A model generated the notes under the pieces. That model was not told the origin of the DNA. It saw nothing but the letters and a program-made list of their open reading frames with translations, and did no database searches. Below are positions 31,987 through 45,432 of a stretch of 64,000 nucleotides of DNA, piece by piece. Numbering within the stretch: position 1 is the stretch's first letter; each line of letters begins with the position of its first letter. Source of the DNA: Irpex lacteus (taxonomy: Eukaryota; Basidiomycota; Agaricomycetes; Polyporales; Irpicaceae). The position numbers and the translations under genes were made by a program. The stretch covers positions 1,426,001 to 1,490,000 of the forward strand of contig MQVO02000005.1 in NCBI GenBank assembly GCA_001986395.2. The letters are read 5' to 3'.

Positions 31987-32492
31987 GGTAAATGGGGGTT
32001 AAGATAGAGAAGACACGAGAGGCAAACAAATCGTTGAAATTAGGTTCTACAGTGCGGGTTACTATAAAAGGCAATCATCCGAGCACAACGCCTGTGTACT
32101 AGAGCTCAAGCTCGATGAAGTGACTTCACTGCTGACTATTGGCTTTGAATGGTTCATTATATCCATACCATTTGATATTCTATGAACTAGGTACCTATAG
32201 CAAAGTTGCACGACAAGTGAAAACTTGATTAGAGTACAAGACTACCTGCGGGTTGTTCCACTCATAACAGCGCAATGAAACCTGATTTTGCTTGAAGAGC
32301 AAATTTAGCCTTGCCTTCTACATGTATAGATATAATGTACAAAGTTACACATGCCTCGGATGTGTACAACCTATTGGAAAAACTCAGTTTATCTTCTTTG
32401 AGCGAGAGTCAATGTAATTTCATAATAAATTCATATGCACAGCAAAAACGTGCAATAGAACATGAATTTGGGAACGGAAACAACATGTGTAG

Positions 32493-34795
32493 CTAGTTAT
32501 CAAGATCATCTGAATCATATTCATCTGTGCGCTTTTGCCTTTTGTGCATCTTCCCTCCACGCCGCCCTTTGTGAGACTCCTCGGACTCAGAGTTAGAGTC
32601 AGAGGTACTACTCACGTCGCTATCGCCAGACTCCTCCGAGTCGTTGCGACCACGCTTTCGACTGTCCTTCTGGCGTTCCTTACCCTTCCCCTTGCTTGGA
32701 GCTGGAAGTTTCTTTGAACCGGAAGACGATGCTCCGCTGTGGGACACCTTCCATTCCTTGAGCATGTTGATAGACATGTCCGAGAACTTCTCTTTCAGTC
32801 CCTTACTCTCGGGGTTCTTGATCCACTTCTCGAGGAGCTTCTGGTCGGTGCATTCTATTTTGAAAAGATTCGCATCCGCGCTGGCAGTGCCCTTCTTGAT
32901 ATTGAGTGCCTTGAGCACGTCGTCCTTGACGAATTTGCCGCCTGGTAACTCGTCAAAATCTGTGAGTCGCACGTTAGCTAGTAATGGACACAATTGATGA
33001 TAAATGATTGTATGTTCGAGACAAGATACTCACCATCGGGGAGTTTCCACCCACCGCTTGACGGTTGGATTGCACCAAGCTCGCGAATGTGTGTCAATGT
33101 GTTCTGTACTGCCAGAAATCGAGTCAGACAATGCCCCGCTGTCTCAGCGCGTACCCATTCCGTTGGTGGTTTCAATGTTCGACCGAGCCAGTTGAGTATG
33201 TCAGCACGACTGGGTTCGATAGTAGACTTCTCTGAGACTTCTGCGCGGCTTGTACTCTTCTTCGACTTGACCTTCCGAGTCTTTGGTACTGGCGAGGGCG
33301 ATGGTGAATCGGAAAAAACAGCTAGGACCTTTTGGTGCTGGTAGGACATTAGAGTCACGGTCATGTCCTTCCAGGTCAGACTATCAGATGAACAGCACAT
33401 ATGAGTTGTATAGCAATGCATGGCAATGACGAAGACGGACATACCTCATGTTGAATGAGTAAGTCGCACCCCAAAGCACCGCCTGGAAGCTGGGTAAGCA
33501 GATACTCATTGACACGAGGAAGCTTCAAGGGCTTTGTCTGTGTCTCTGTGATGAGATCCTTAACTAATCCGATGTTCGTCTTCGCATGATCACCAATGGC
33601 AGCATCGCGCCAAACGCGGCCACCCTTTTCTATAACCAAGTCTGTACATCAGTATTTCATACCACCAAATCAACGAGGTCATTACTTACTTTTAGGCAGA
33701 GTGTCTTGTTTGAGTGCAGCAGGAATGACGTCAGATAGACGAGCATAGAACATAGAGTTCTCTCCATTCGGACTCGGCCGCACATCAATGGGCACATCCG
33801 AGTCCGAGCCTCCTGCGGCAAGCCACACCTGCTGTGGATCACAACGCGCGTCGAAATCGCGAAGGGTAACACAAACTAAAGAGCAAGATGCTGTCAGATG
33901 AAACACGGCATACAGCAATACTAGTTACTTACGCTCATACTTGGGTCGTTTCGGTTTCTGAGGCGTAGAGGGCATAGGAGGTGGGCTTGGCTCGCGGTTC
34001 AACCGAAGTTCGGGGGAGGGATGGTCTTGTGCCTCTGCCCCGACACTGTGTTCATCAAGATGATTGACAACAAGATCTGGGGACTGAGCCCGGAGGCCCT
34101 CTGGCCCCCTAAATCCCTCATCTCTGTCGCCTCCAAGTCCCACCGGTGATGACGGTGAACTAAGTGGGGATAGCGATCCCGAGCAGCGATGAGAAAGTGT
34201 GAGTGACGCCTTCACAGTATCGCTTTGCACTGCGTGCATAAGGATTAATGAGCAACACTATGCAGCAAGTGAACTCGCACATTAACTCATCTTTACCCGG
34301 CTTTGTAACCAAAGTCTGATACTGACGCTTTTGGCCCGGGGGATCCGTAGTATGCTTCCCTTCGAGAAGCACTTCATGTGCTCTATCAGAGCGATAAGTA
34401 ATAGTAGTACATGCAATGATGAAACGCACTTACCCTCCAACATCCTTCTGTGGTTTTACCTTCTCAGTGGCATCTTCAGCGGATTTGTGTGCACTATTCT
34501 TGGCTGGTGCACGAGGTTCTCTTGCGTTGGAGCAGCTGCCGTAGCTATACAGTTTCTGGAACCGTGGGTCGATCGACAGCGTAGCAGACTGAGCCTTCAA
34601 ATGCCGCTGGATGAGTGGCAGAATTTTGGCCTTCGTCAGCGAGTTGAAGTCCAGGGTGTTGTAGTGAGGAATCTCGACTGCCTTCGCAATCGAAATAAGG
34701 ACATCCTTCGGACGCAACATGCTGACAGGACCGGTAAGCTCTTCCTCGACTTTGTCTGAAGGTGGAGCCACCGGAGGGACCGATGTCTCTGCCAT
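32493..34795 (-). CDS. Seven-exon gene, unknown function
   Basis: Not recognised. ATG at 34795 (MAETSVPPVAPPSDK). Seven exons joined by GT(A/G)AGT-type donors and TAG/CAG acceptors, with introns of about 50-80 bp, end at 32493. Exon 1 holds a helical block that resembles a SAP-like fold (VLISIAKAVEIPHYN, LTKAKILPLIQRHLK). Exon 3 is Pro/Ser-rich. Exon 5 carries VWRDAAIGDHAKTNIGLVKD; exon 6 ends in LGRTLKPPTEWVRAETAGH. The last exon is Ser/Asp/Lys-rich with a basic nuclear-type stretch (KMHKRQKR) and acidic tail. No stops or shifts were seen, unlike the neighbouring CxC gene. It is likely a nuclear accessory gene of the composite element. Confidence 0.6.
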
Positions 34796-34919
34796 TTTGG
34801 TGGGAGAGGGAAGGACAAGGGAAGGTGTGCGTTGTACAGATGGGGAGGGAGCAGGTGTCGCAAATTTCAGGCCTTTTAAAGACAGTCTGGGCTCTAAGAT
34901 CGAATAGGATATATGTGCG

Positions 34920-35828
34920 GAAGTAAATCCTACACACCATACGTTGTAAGCGTCTGCTCACATGTCTGCCACGATAGTACGTAGGCACACGGCGGACCTT
35001 GAGCTTTTGACATCTTCGAAGCCTATAATGAAACCTCATATATAGTTTGAAGACTACATATATGTATCATTAGTAGAGATGTCTATACACAACAGTCCAC
35101 AAGACTTACAACGTCAGGAGCTCGCACAACAATCTCAGATCTCATGGCGAGACATAGATCGTACCGATCGTGGGTTCTGTGCACCCGACAACGCTCATCA
35201 GACAACGGACTGACAACGGTGCCTTCTACCGGACGATGATAGCACTCGAGCTAGTGATAGCCAGTGGTATCCAGTGGTAGCCACTGTCCTACAGATTAGA
35301 TTAAGCCTATCGTTACACTGGAAATATCAAGCATAGCACTGACACGAACATACGTGAATAGCAGACACTGATCGACAGTGGATGGCGGTCCATTGATGGA
35401 CGCCAGGGGACACTGACACCCAATGACTGTCAGTGGGCGTAACCAAAAAGATGTACTGAAATCGACTCACTGCCCGTTATACAGTCTTGTACAACGATGT
35501 CTGCTGATGTTCATTGGGCACCAGCGAACCTAACCTTCGAGAGACGATGAGTGTCAGCGGTCGTCACTGAACTTCACACTACTTACGATGGCACTCACCG
35601 ACCTCCGGTGAACATCATTGCACGGCCGAACCAGGTGTAGTGACGTCTAGTGATCGCCACTGGGAGCCATGAGGGTCCATCGGGGGACAGTGGCCGACAA
35701 TGACTGAGAGAGTGCGAGGGTCAGTGGTGTTCAGTGCAGAACATCGGCGGCCATCGACCATCAATGAGCGCCACTGGACTCCCTGCGGCAAACACCGCAT
35801 GACAGCGTGGGTCGGTAGTGGTCGACGT
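34920..35828. other. Non-coding right end with CAGTGG-type repeats
   Basis: No gene recognised. Short motifs of the type GCCACTG/CAGTGGC recur many times on both strands (for example around 35265-35290, 35385-35430, 35655-35700, 35725-35775). Dense short repeats next to an end are typical of subterminal transposase-binding regions, so this may be the right terminus of the composite element. Confidence 0.4.
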
Positions 35829-36984
35829 AAATATGAGTATATGTGAGATGAATAGGGGTAATAAAGCGGTAAGTAAGTTTACTTACTGATAGTTGAAAAA
35901 TTGAAAAATTGCATCAGTTCAGAGAACATCAAGAGTAGGTGTTACTAAATTGCCTAAAGGAGTAACACAGCATGTTGTTTACGTTTTTGGGCGCTTATTT
36001 TGACAATTGGTTTGTTTTTGATCCAGATCACATGACATTAATATACTTTGATGGAAAATGGATATATATGTCATCTGGACCGGATTTTCCCCAGGATTCT
36101 GAATCTGAGCTCAGAATTTTGATAGGCTGAGTATTTCAAGAGATATGAAGGAAGTATTCACAAAAGTTGGAAGTTTGAATGCTTTCAGTAATATCTGGAG
36201 TGTTTTAAAAGCCGTTACAGTGGTAATAAATGTTACTTACTGTGATAAAACAAGTAAGAAAAGTTTGCTTACTCAAATTTCAAATTTCAAAACTTTGGTA
36301 AAACACTATAATAACCATGTCAATGTGATTATTAAAGTTACTTAATTGGGTAACTAGAGTAACAAACTTTGACTTGCTACAAATAAAAAACACTTCCATC
36401 TTTATAGTTTTCCATTGCTTCAATGACTGTTAAAGCTAGTAAACATTATTAAATTGCCTAAAAAGGCAATTCTCTCATTTCTTATTTTTTTGAGTGCTGA
36501 TTTGATATTTTGCTTTCTTTGAATAACATAACATGACACCAATGCATTTTGATGTTGAAATTAATCCATATCTTGCTGGAATTGTATTTTAACTTGAGTT
36601 CTGAATATGATCTCAAAATTTCAGTATCTTCTGTCATTTAAAAGATATGGAGAAAATATTAGCACTGTTGTACAGGTTAAATAATCTTTGAACTTTGGTT
36701 TGTATCACAAAGCAACATAAGTATGAGTTCGACTTTGTTCTATTCAAAATACTGCTTTGTCAAATCAAATACCTTTTACAGCAACAAAAATGATTTTGTA
36801 GTGTGACTAATTTCTAATGTTAATGTGTTACGTTCCTATTTAGATCAAGTGTGTATTATTTCAAAAGAGTGTTACTAAATGTTCATTTGATAAATAATAA
36901 CTCATATGATCATCATAACTTATTATATGTATTGGTACATTTCAATAGCCTCAGGAATCGTGATCTGCCGCTTGCCGGCCTTGC
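35829..36984 (-). repeat. Family B element, right piece (split copy)
   Basis: Begins TAAATATGAGTATATGTGAG in mid-element and runs to the B head at 36984 (minus strand TTGTAGTTAGCAAGGCCGG), followed by GT. It complements the piece at 1-104. Core motif GGGCGCTTATTTTG is at 35989-36002. Confidence 0.8.
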
Positions 36985-39135
36985 TAACTACAAGTTATAT
37001 ACTGGACAAGTATTCAGCATACCAGGAAACCTGTCTAATGTCATCACGTTTTGTCCACGATGTTGCAGTTCGAAAAAGAATACAAGCTACCCTCAGTAGC
37101 ATTCAGAAGATATTATAATTTTATCATAGCGAGACTTTCAAAGAACCGCCCAAAATGCAACAACAATTTACCACGATATATAATTAATAATGAGTCCATA
37201 TTGTTGCACCTGGGGGTAGTCTTCCAAGATAGCAATGCTACATTGAAGATGCTGCTGACGGACATTGGTCGGAGATAAAACGAAAACCTCCGACAATGCA
37301 TTGGAAGGATAAAACCAAAATGATGCTGAACAGCAGATGGGGAATTTTTAAGATGATCCCCCGTGCAGAATGCTCCACAATATTCCCTGAGTTAACAGTA
37401 CAATAGGTTCCGGAGGCAGCATCGTGTGCAGCAATGAAGTATAATCTTGATCTTTCCTTGCTGCAACATTATGGATTATTGCAAACCTTATGTTTGACAT
37501 GAGGCGATACCCCGGACACTCCAGCTTCACAATGAAAGAATTTGACAGGTTAGACACTTCTTAATATATACACAACCAAGTTGTGTGTATATGAAAGCTT
37601 GCGTATACAAGAATACAAACATATAAACTGCGTAGAAACTTACTGTACCACAAAAGGATAGAGGATGATTTCTCAGGATTTGTAGTGTCAGGGGTCCTAG
37701 CATTTGGTAAGCATGTTCCACGCTAGGATCATTTTGAATGTTACTTGTATGGTTTCCTCATGTTGCCCCATGTACCGTTCACTATATTCCACTCATACTG
37801 GTGCCTGATGCACCAATAATAATGTTCCCCTCAAGACTAGTTTCACATTTCTCCATCTTGCCGCCCAGCGTAGAAGTAACAATGTTTCCCGATACTACCA
37901 TGTCAACATTATTGTTATTATCCAATTGTCCCCAGAGATAACAACAAGCTTGCTATACCCAGAACCAGCCAGCCTAATGCATAACATGACATCTATTATT
38001 TTATTCTCATTTTATGCCAGGGAAATATGTGTTGACTCTGAGTCAACTTTCAAGATATAGTAGATATGTTTCTCGAAGTAAAGCATGTGCATGATGCGGA
38101 ATGAAACAGTTTTGATCTCAAGATCATGTCCAATAATCACCACTCGGATAGCTTTCTGACTATATCTCATATGGTGCTCAAGATAACATACAGCTAAAAA
38201 TAAATATTCTACCTCCATGTTGCACAAAATAGCTTTACAAAAGGAGCCCAGCGAATCTTGTTAATCTCTGGGTGAACTTTTCCGGCCGCCAACATTTGAA
38301 ACATTCCTGATTGCCTCATTAAGACATGTTAACCCTGTAACCAAAAATATAATTTAATAATGATTCTTCGGCCAACAGCTTGGAAACATTCAAAACTCTC
38401 CCTCGCCAACATTTATTCATTTCCGCCCTGGAACATTGGATGATGCACACAGTGTGAGTTTTGACCTATCAAATAGGTAATAGACATATTATGATCTGTT
38501 CATAATTACCTAAGAGGGTAATTGTATAGATTCACCATCTTTCAAGTGTTTGTGCACTTGTTTTCAACTGTTTGTTGTTTTAAAATAGTGTCATATGTCA
38601 GAGACATATGCAAATGTCAAAAAACATATAATATGTTTTTTGGCCGAATTTTACTCAAGATCTCAAATCCGGCCTCAGAATTCTCATAGCTATCATCATT
38701 CGTGATATATTCAATATTTACTTGATGTATATTTGCATTTTGAATTTTATCAGACTTTGATTGCATTTCAATACAATACAAAATCACTTCGTTTTATGGC
38801 ATTTATCTTTCAAACCAGTTGCATATGTATACCCAATAAAATCAGTTTGACTTTATATTCTCTGGGTTACATCCAAAATATATGCGCCATGGATCACGGC
38901 GAAATGACAAGAAAGACTGGAAAAATTACAAAGGTATTTAGTTAGCTACATTGAACTGGATATTTTCTGGAATTTGCATGACATGGTTTGGTGGGCTACA
39001 GGTCAGGTACCTGTCAACCTTCTCACTGAAACTGTGCGAAGCACCACACCTCAATTACAACGTATTCTCAACACTTCCTGGGAATCTCCTTCAGAAGCGG
39101 ACATCCTATGCGTGTTGAATGCTTGATTTCAAAGT
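36985..39135. other. Stretch without confident genes; A relic inside
   Basis: A/T-rich. Open frames at 37051-37278 (plus) and about 37745-37940 (minus) have no recognised product. A 25-bp palindrome (TATACACAAC...GTTGTGTGTATA) lies near 37565-37590. About 38440-38800 is a badly decayed family A piece (compare AGAGGGTAATTGTATAGA, CATATGCAAATGTCA and TTTTTTGGCCGAATTTTAC with 7440-7620). Confidence 0.4.
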
Positions 39136-39971
39136 TCACGATTCCTGAGGTACAAAGAAGAATCGTTCCAGTGCGACCTAGCACTTTGGACAACTGCGAG
39201 ATGTAACGTGAGTGGTCCCTCAGCGTCTAATTCTACCAATACAGTGGGTAACAAATTCATTAGCTTTTGTGTGTAGTTGGGCGCATTTTTGATGTCAAAC
39301 TGTTTTTGATTTTTGTAGGAGCCATCACACATTCATTCTGCACAAAAATTATATCATATTATAGCCCTTGAGAAGACCTTTCAAATGATCCAACCTTCAT
39401 ATCAAAAAGTGGAGATTTGAGGAAATTATGAGCTGGATGGCTTTGGATGACGACCTGAGATTTCAAACTCCGCTTCAAAGTGTTATAGACACTTTGTAAG
39501 CATCTCAAGCATGTAGTATTACATACTGTACATGTATTTGAAGTAAGCCCATACTATAAGTTGTAGTATCAGACATGGTGTCATGCGTGGCATGATTCAT
39601 GGCATGATTCCCGGCATGATTCCTGACATGATTCCTGACATGTAGTGTTCACCAGGGGTCCGGTAGACCCTTAAGGGTAGAGAGTAGGGGTACTGTGAGG
39701 GTAGGGGTAGGGGTACGGATATTGATACCCTTGGACCCTTTAGTTACCCTCCACTCAGTAATGATCTTATCTCACCGGGAAAGCAGCCTGCATGCTGCCG
39801 GACATTAAACTATAAAGTTTACACTCTAAATTTGATGCGGAAACCATATTTGGTAGAACCAGTAACTCGGCTCATCTACTGCCGCCCGTTTATGCCGCGG
39901 TCGGGACATAAACAAATGATTTTCTCAAAATTTCAGGCTCTCTGAAGTCTCGCTACATCCTATCCCTTTTA

Positions 39972-42900
39972 ATGGCTGGCATGAAACGAAAGAACTCTTC
40001 CAGTAAATCGAAGGCGAAGAAGCAGGCGAAACTGACAGACACCCGTGGATCAAGCACCGAAACTACGGAGACTACGCCGAGTGTCAGGGACAGAAGAGCC
40101 AGGGTCGAAGATGTTGACGACGAAGAAGTTGATAACGGAGAACGTGTACCGGAAGAGCCTAAAGAGGACGCGAAAGCAGAACTTGGTGAGTTAATTCCGA
40201 TTGAACTGCATAAATATTAACGTTGTGCTCACTGCTGATATACTACCCATCCACAAGCTCGCTTGCAGGCGAAATGGACGGCGGTAGTCTATGCGTTCTA
40301 TAAGCCGGAGGTTGAAATAGTTAATAAAGACGGGCGCAGGGCCCATAAGTTCACTTGTGCAGGTCTGACATGCACATCGTCAGTTCACCGATACCTTGAT
40401 GGAAAGGACGCAACTTCGACGAGCAATCTCCGTAAGCATGCCCGTGTCTGCAAGTCATGGGGACCCGAAGCACTAGACGTTGCCGAGGACGCTGGGTTTG
40501 ATGCGACTGAAACCCGCAAACGGCTGAACGACGTTATGCGCTCAGGGTCCATTGCGAAAGCGTTTGAACGCCAAGGTAAAGGGCGGGTAACGTTTTCTAC
40601 ACGGCAACATACTCGAGAAGAGACACGGTAAGTGTACTGCTGCTCAGGATAACATAAAGGACTCACATGTCTTTCCCGCCGAATAGAGCGGAAATTGTCC
40701 GCTGGGTATGCAAGTATTTGCGCCCAATTGGTATCGTCGATGACGACAGCTTTCACTGTCTTATGAAGACTGGGCGCCCTCACTACTGGCTTCCGTCGCA
40801 AAGCACTGTATCCCGAGATATCAAGAACGTTTTCAAAAACGTGCGAGCTCGTATCGCGAAGCTACTCCAGGTAATAAACCACTGCTGCAACATAAAATGA
40901 ATTGTAGTACTTACGAGAATTTGATAGGACTACGATGGAAAGCTTAATTTCACAACGGACTGCTGGACGTCTCCTAACCACCGCGCATTCTCCGCGGTCT
41001 TTGTCCATCTTGAATACGAAGGTCAGCCGCTTTCGTTCCCATTGGATATTGTTGAAGTACCGGAGTCGCACACCGCCGACACGCTTGCGCGCGAATTCGA
41101 AGAGATGCTGATTCAATTCGCAATCGTTGAAAAGGTATGTTAGTTCAAATAATCAGGCAATACTGGCGTATTTACTCACCGTAAAATTCAAAGTTGCACC
41201 ATCTTACAACCGACAGCGCATCGGCTAATGGTGCAATGGTGGGAAAGTTGGGCGCCCGCATCTTAACTTTCCCAGGACTCGTCAACCATGTTCGATGCTT
41301 CGACCATGTCCTCGCTCTTGGGGGCAAGTCCGTTGTCTCTCCTTTCGACATTCCCAAACGCAACAGCCATGATCCACTCGACGACGCCGCGCAAAGCCTG
41401 CTTGACCTCGCGGATGGCTTGGAACTCGAAGAAGAAACCAGCAGAATACTTGCGGGAGAAGACGACGACACTGGCGACGACAACCTGGATGGGTGGATCG
41501 ACGAGGTTCAGGCTATGTCAGAGGAGGAGCGGGAAGAACTGCATAGTGAGGCAGTTCCTGTGCGAACCGTCCTTGTAAAGGTACGTCAATCGCTTTGTTT
41601 GTGTAACTTACTATACTTATGCCCTGGTGCCCATTCTTAGCTACGGAAGATCGCATTTGCGGTCATCAATTCATCTACCATCTTACTCCCCGCATGGCGC
41701 AGAATCACCAAAGAACTCGAGCTCCCAGACCGCAACATCCCTCGAGACGTGCGTACACGTTGGAATTCGACGTACGTCATGATCGATTTCGCTATCAAGT
41801 ACAAGGAAGCTATCAACAAGATTACCGAGGATCGTTCGATGCAACTACGGCAGTACGAGCTAGCTAGAGACGAGTGGGAGCTTGCGGAGCAGTTGCGGGA
41901 TGTTCTCAAGGTGCGCCACTCTGATTATGACTGCGGCATCCTCGCATGTTGCTAATATGATTGATTAGGTATTTTATGACGCAACCCAATTCTTCTCGCG
42001 CAAGCGGCCCAGTCTAGCCGCTGTGATCCCCGCCATGGATCGAATCGACGAGTATCTGGCCACGGCATCCGTCGACAAGAAGTATTCACCAAGTATTCGA
42101 GCTGCGGCGTCATTGGGCAAGAAAACTATCAATAGATATTACGATCTCAGTGATCGTTCCGAGTCATATCGGATTGCGATGGGTAAGTCTTTATATAGTA
42201 TCTTGCTTCGTTATACCAGTACTAACCAATCCTATCAGCGCTGAACCCCAGATACAAGCTGAACTACTTCAAACAGGCTAAATGGCCATCTACCTGGGTT
42301 GAAACCGCTAAGGAGATTACACGAGACGAGTTCATGCGCAACTACGCTCATCGCAAGGTCGGTTTGGATGAAAACGAAGAGGTAGAGATAGCCGATGACT
42401 TCGATGACGAAGGACACGGTGTTGGGGCAGGGGCTGTGAAGGAGAAAGCCAAGGTGCGTCGCATACCTGTGTAGATCTATTAACGACGAAACTAATTCCT
42501 CTCGATAGCCAATAAACATGTTCGACGACATGTCAGAAGACGAAGAAGATAGTCATGTGGAGGTCACCGCTGACGACGAGCTGGAAGACTTCTGGTCGCA
42601 ACCGGTCGAGACGAAGAGAAGCTGTCCCGATCCCCTAAAATGGTGGCACAACAATCGAGCAAGGTATCCGCGAGTATCTCGCATGGCCTTGGACTACTTG
42701 ACTATTCCAGGTAAGCGTTGTTAGCATGGTTGTGGACGTATATATACTTACTCGCCTGTCACTCACAGCAACCACTGTCGACGTCGAGAGGATGTTCTCG
42801 AAGGGGCGCATCCTGCTTCCTCATGTTCGCAATCGTCTCACTGGGCAGTCCGTCCGTGCGATTCTCTGTCTCAGTGAGTGGGCACGCATTGGTTTGGTGA

Positions 42901-43010
42901 AGGACAAAGACATCCATGAGGCCACGGAGAAGGCAGAAGTTAAAGGACCGGAGACAAGCGACGAGGTTTCACTGGGATGGGATGACTTCGTCATCCCCGT
43001 CGACGATTGA
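39972..43010 (+). CDS. hAT transposase, about ten exons
   Basis: Cut-and-paste DDE transposase of the hAT superfamily. ATG at 39972 (MAGMKRKNSSSK, basic, likely nuclear). Introns of about 50-80 bp, for example after 40185 with acceptor at 40257. Domains in order: BED-type zinc finger (FTCAGLTC, then NLRKHARVC); catalytic core with FTTDCWTSPNHRAF and LTTDSASANGAMV (first two Asp regions) and VRCFDHVLAL; an acidic insertion; TRWNSTYVMID; and the C-terminal dimerisation region (TTVDVERMFSKGRILL, SVRAILCLSEWARIGL). The frame is open through all predicted exons and both element ends are intact, so it may be active. Splicing was judged by eye. Confidence 0.88.
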
Positions 43011-43591
43011 TCTAGTAGTAGAGCTGTTGTATGACAATGTATATAGTGTTAATGATGCGGTATCATGAGTATATAGTGTCCGAGAACGCAGTGAATGTAC
43101 TATAATGATATTAGAAATCTGGTGAGTCTGGTGTGACAGTACATTTCACGTCATGGAAGGGTATCCGTAAATCTACGTGCATAGCGAGCGATATCGCGTA
43201 CGCGTTCTCGTGACTGAGGCCTCCGTCCTCATAGAGTATCCAATACCATTCGGTGTGGTGCTTTTTCTCGACGCATTCATATATTGTGTCGTAAGAATGA
43301 TCTTCCAACTCCATTCCAGCTGCGAGAGCTTCGCACGTAGGCATTTTGATGTCCGTAACCGCAGGAGAACCGTGGCGAGAGGATACACGGTGCGCATTTG
43401 GTAGAGTCTGCGGTTGATAAGTATATTATATCAGTACGGTAGTAAATTGAAACCGCGGACCACAAAGCGAACCTGGTCTTCTGAGGCTTGGTAATCCTCT
43501 AACTTGGTGAGCAAGTTGTTCACTTGCGCTTGGATAGCTGATAGCTCGTTGATACTGGTTTCTACAACAAGATCCCTTCTTTCGGGCTTGT

Positions 43592-45432
43592 TACGATTCC
43601 TGAGTGAAACGAAAGAGAATCGTTCCAATCCGGAGTGGTGCATTTACGGCGCTTGTAAGTAACGCATTTCGTTGGCAAACCGTGGGAATTCTATTTGTTA
43701 CTGCTCTTGCTACAGCGTAAGAAAGACTTGTATGTGGGCGCTTGTAGGTGAGATATATATTTGGACTCTCATGTATGACTACTTCAGATAAAGATATATA
43801 ATGTATATACAGATAGATAGCTGAAAACAAGAGCTTTCGTTTGACATAACTATCATAAGATTTGGACTAAAATTGAAGTATATATGGGCTGGACAGTATG
43901 AGATGACGACCTGAGTTTTCAAACTCAGACAGACTCCGGCTTCAGACATGTGGAGGTGGACAAAAGTGAACGCGCGAGACTTGAATTCGAAAGGTTGCGA
44001 GTTCGACTCCTCTTTGAGTCATTTTCTTAACTTGCTCAATTTGATTTGTATGATGCTCAAGAACAATATGTAGTTGCAGAAATAATACATTGGCTCATCA
44101 ATTGTGTTGTAGTTATCTTTTGTTGCTATAGAAAGCTACTGATAATATAATTTTAACTGTTCTTGTAGAGATATACGTTTGACGCTCTATTTGCTTTGAA
44201 TATGTGCAGTGATGATGCCATCAAAAGATGCCCACAAACTGTAGCTTTCGTTTGATATAAAAACCGTGCAAATTGGATGAAAACTCATGGAGATATGAGG
44301 GAAATAACATGAAATGACACCAAGAGCTTATAGATATGACCTAAGACTGCTTACCTGGATTTCCACTCAGGCGCTGACCGGTCAGCGCCTGAGTGGAATT
44401 ACACATAAGCACGCTTACATAGCTCAGAAACAAGTACAGATGGACTTCGAATGGACTGCACTTTGTTTCTTGCATATCTTAAGTGCAATTCATGTCATTG
44501 TCGTAAGTGTCATGTCAAACTGGTACTGCCATCAATTTTGATGTGATTGATGCCATCAAATGGACTTCCTAAAATGGCAAAAGAGGCAAGAATACCGTCA
44601 GTTCAATTCAAATCTCAAGTAGTCGGAGAATAAAAATAGATTTTGGTGAACTAGTCGTTGTGTCACTTTCTGACTATGTGTAAGAGGTATTATGATGATA
44701 ACTAACATTAGTTACTATAGTAAGAAGGGTAACAATATTACTTATGTGTATAATAACAGTAACAAAAGTTTGTTAACTTGAACTTTCAAATATAAAAATT
44801 ACCTTTGTTCAAATAATCTATAAGACAAGTTTTGAAGTGTTATTGATGTACATAACTATAACAAAAAAAGGAAGGATAAAATGCATATGACTGCTTTTAC
44901 ATAATATTGGACGTGTGTCCAAAATTGTTATTGAGTCTTGACGTTTAGATTCAATCACATTCAAATATTCGCTTGCAGTATATTGATGTATGAAAATTGC
45001 CTAAAAAGGCAATATAGATCAATAGATCATTTTGGGCGCTTATTTTTGCTTTTTGTACGTTTTGAGCTAGATCACATGACATCAAGATTTTTTGATGAAA
45101 GATACAAGTATATGTTTTCCAGCTCAGATTTCTTCTAGGATTCTGAATCCAAGCTCCAAAACTAGGTAAGGCTCACTGTTCATCAAATACAGGCCAAACA
45201 TCACCTATCCTTTCTGAAATAGATTACTTTAGCTAAAATGCATTATACAATACATAGCAATACTGCATCTGATGATTTTTGAGACTCCATGTAATAATAA
45301 ATTATATGGCTATATAGAGTAGCTTTTGTATATCATGTGTTTATTCTGATGTAGTAGGTATTTTTCTGTTGTTTAAAGTTACTGAAAACCTCAGGAATCG
45401 TAAACTGCCACTTGATGGCCTCACTCCCACAA
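43592..45432 (-). mobile_element. Young family A element inside hAT element
   Basis: TTACGATTCCTGAG at 43592, head at 45432 (minus TTGTGGGAGTG), GT on both sides (43590-43591, 45433-45434). Only one base difference from 57662-59502 was found by eye (T at 44201 versus C at 58271). 1841 bp, no genes. It has one box-B T-arm at about 43990-44022, the core palindrome at 44361-44398, and TGGGCGCTTATTTTTG at about 45033. Confidence 0.92.
44361..44398. repeat. Perfect 38-bp palindrome (hairpin) of family A
   Basis: Core GGCGCTGACCGGTCAGCGCC, identical to family B, with arms TTCCACTCA/TGAGTGGAA that differ from B on both sides yet remain complementary. The identical copy is at 58431-58468. Confidence 0.92.

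Larger units (their letters stand above)
105..35828. mobile_element. 35.7-kb composite insertion within a B copy
   Basis: Everything between the two halves of one B copy. Subtracting the nested A element (2038-26067) and B element (26689-29249) leaves about 9 kb: 105-2037, 26068-26688 and 29250-35828. That remainder has three genes (1009-1476 plus; CxC5/CxC6-type 29522-31986 minus; unknown seven-exon gene 32493-34795 minus) and repeat-rich non-coding ends. CxC5/CxC6 clusters are named for association with KDZ transposases, so a KDZ-type element is the leading idea. However, no KDZ transposase is visible, and I could not see terminal inverted repeats or a target duplication at 104/105 or 35828/35829. 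A genomic rearrangement is the alternative. Confidence 0.45.
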
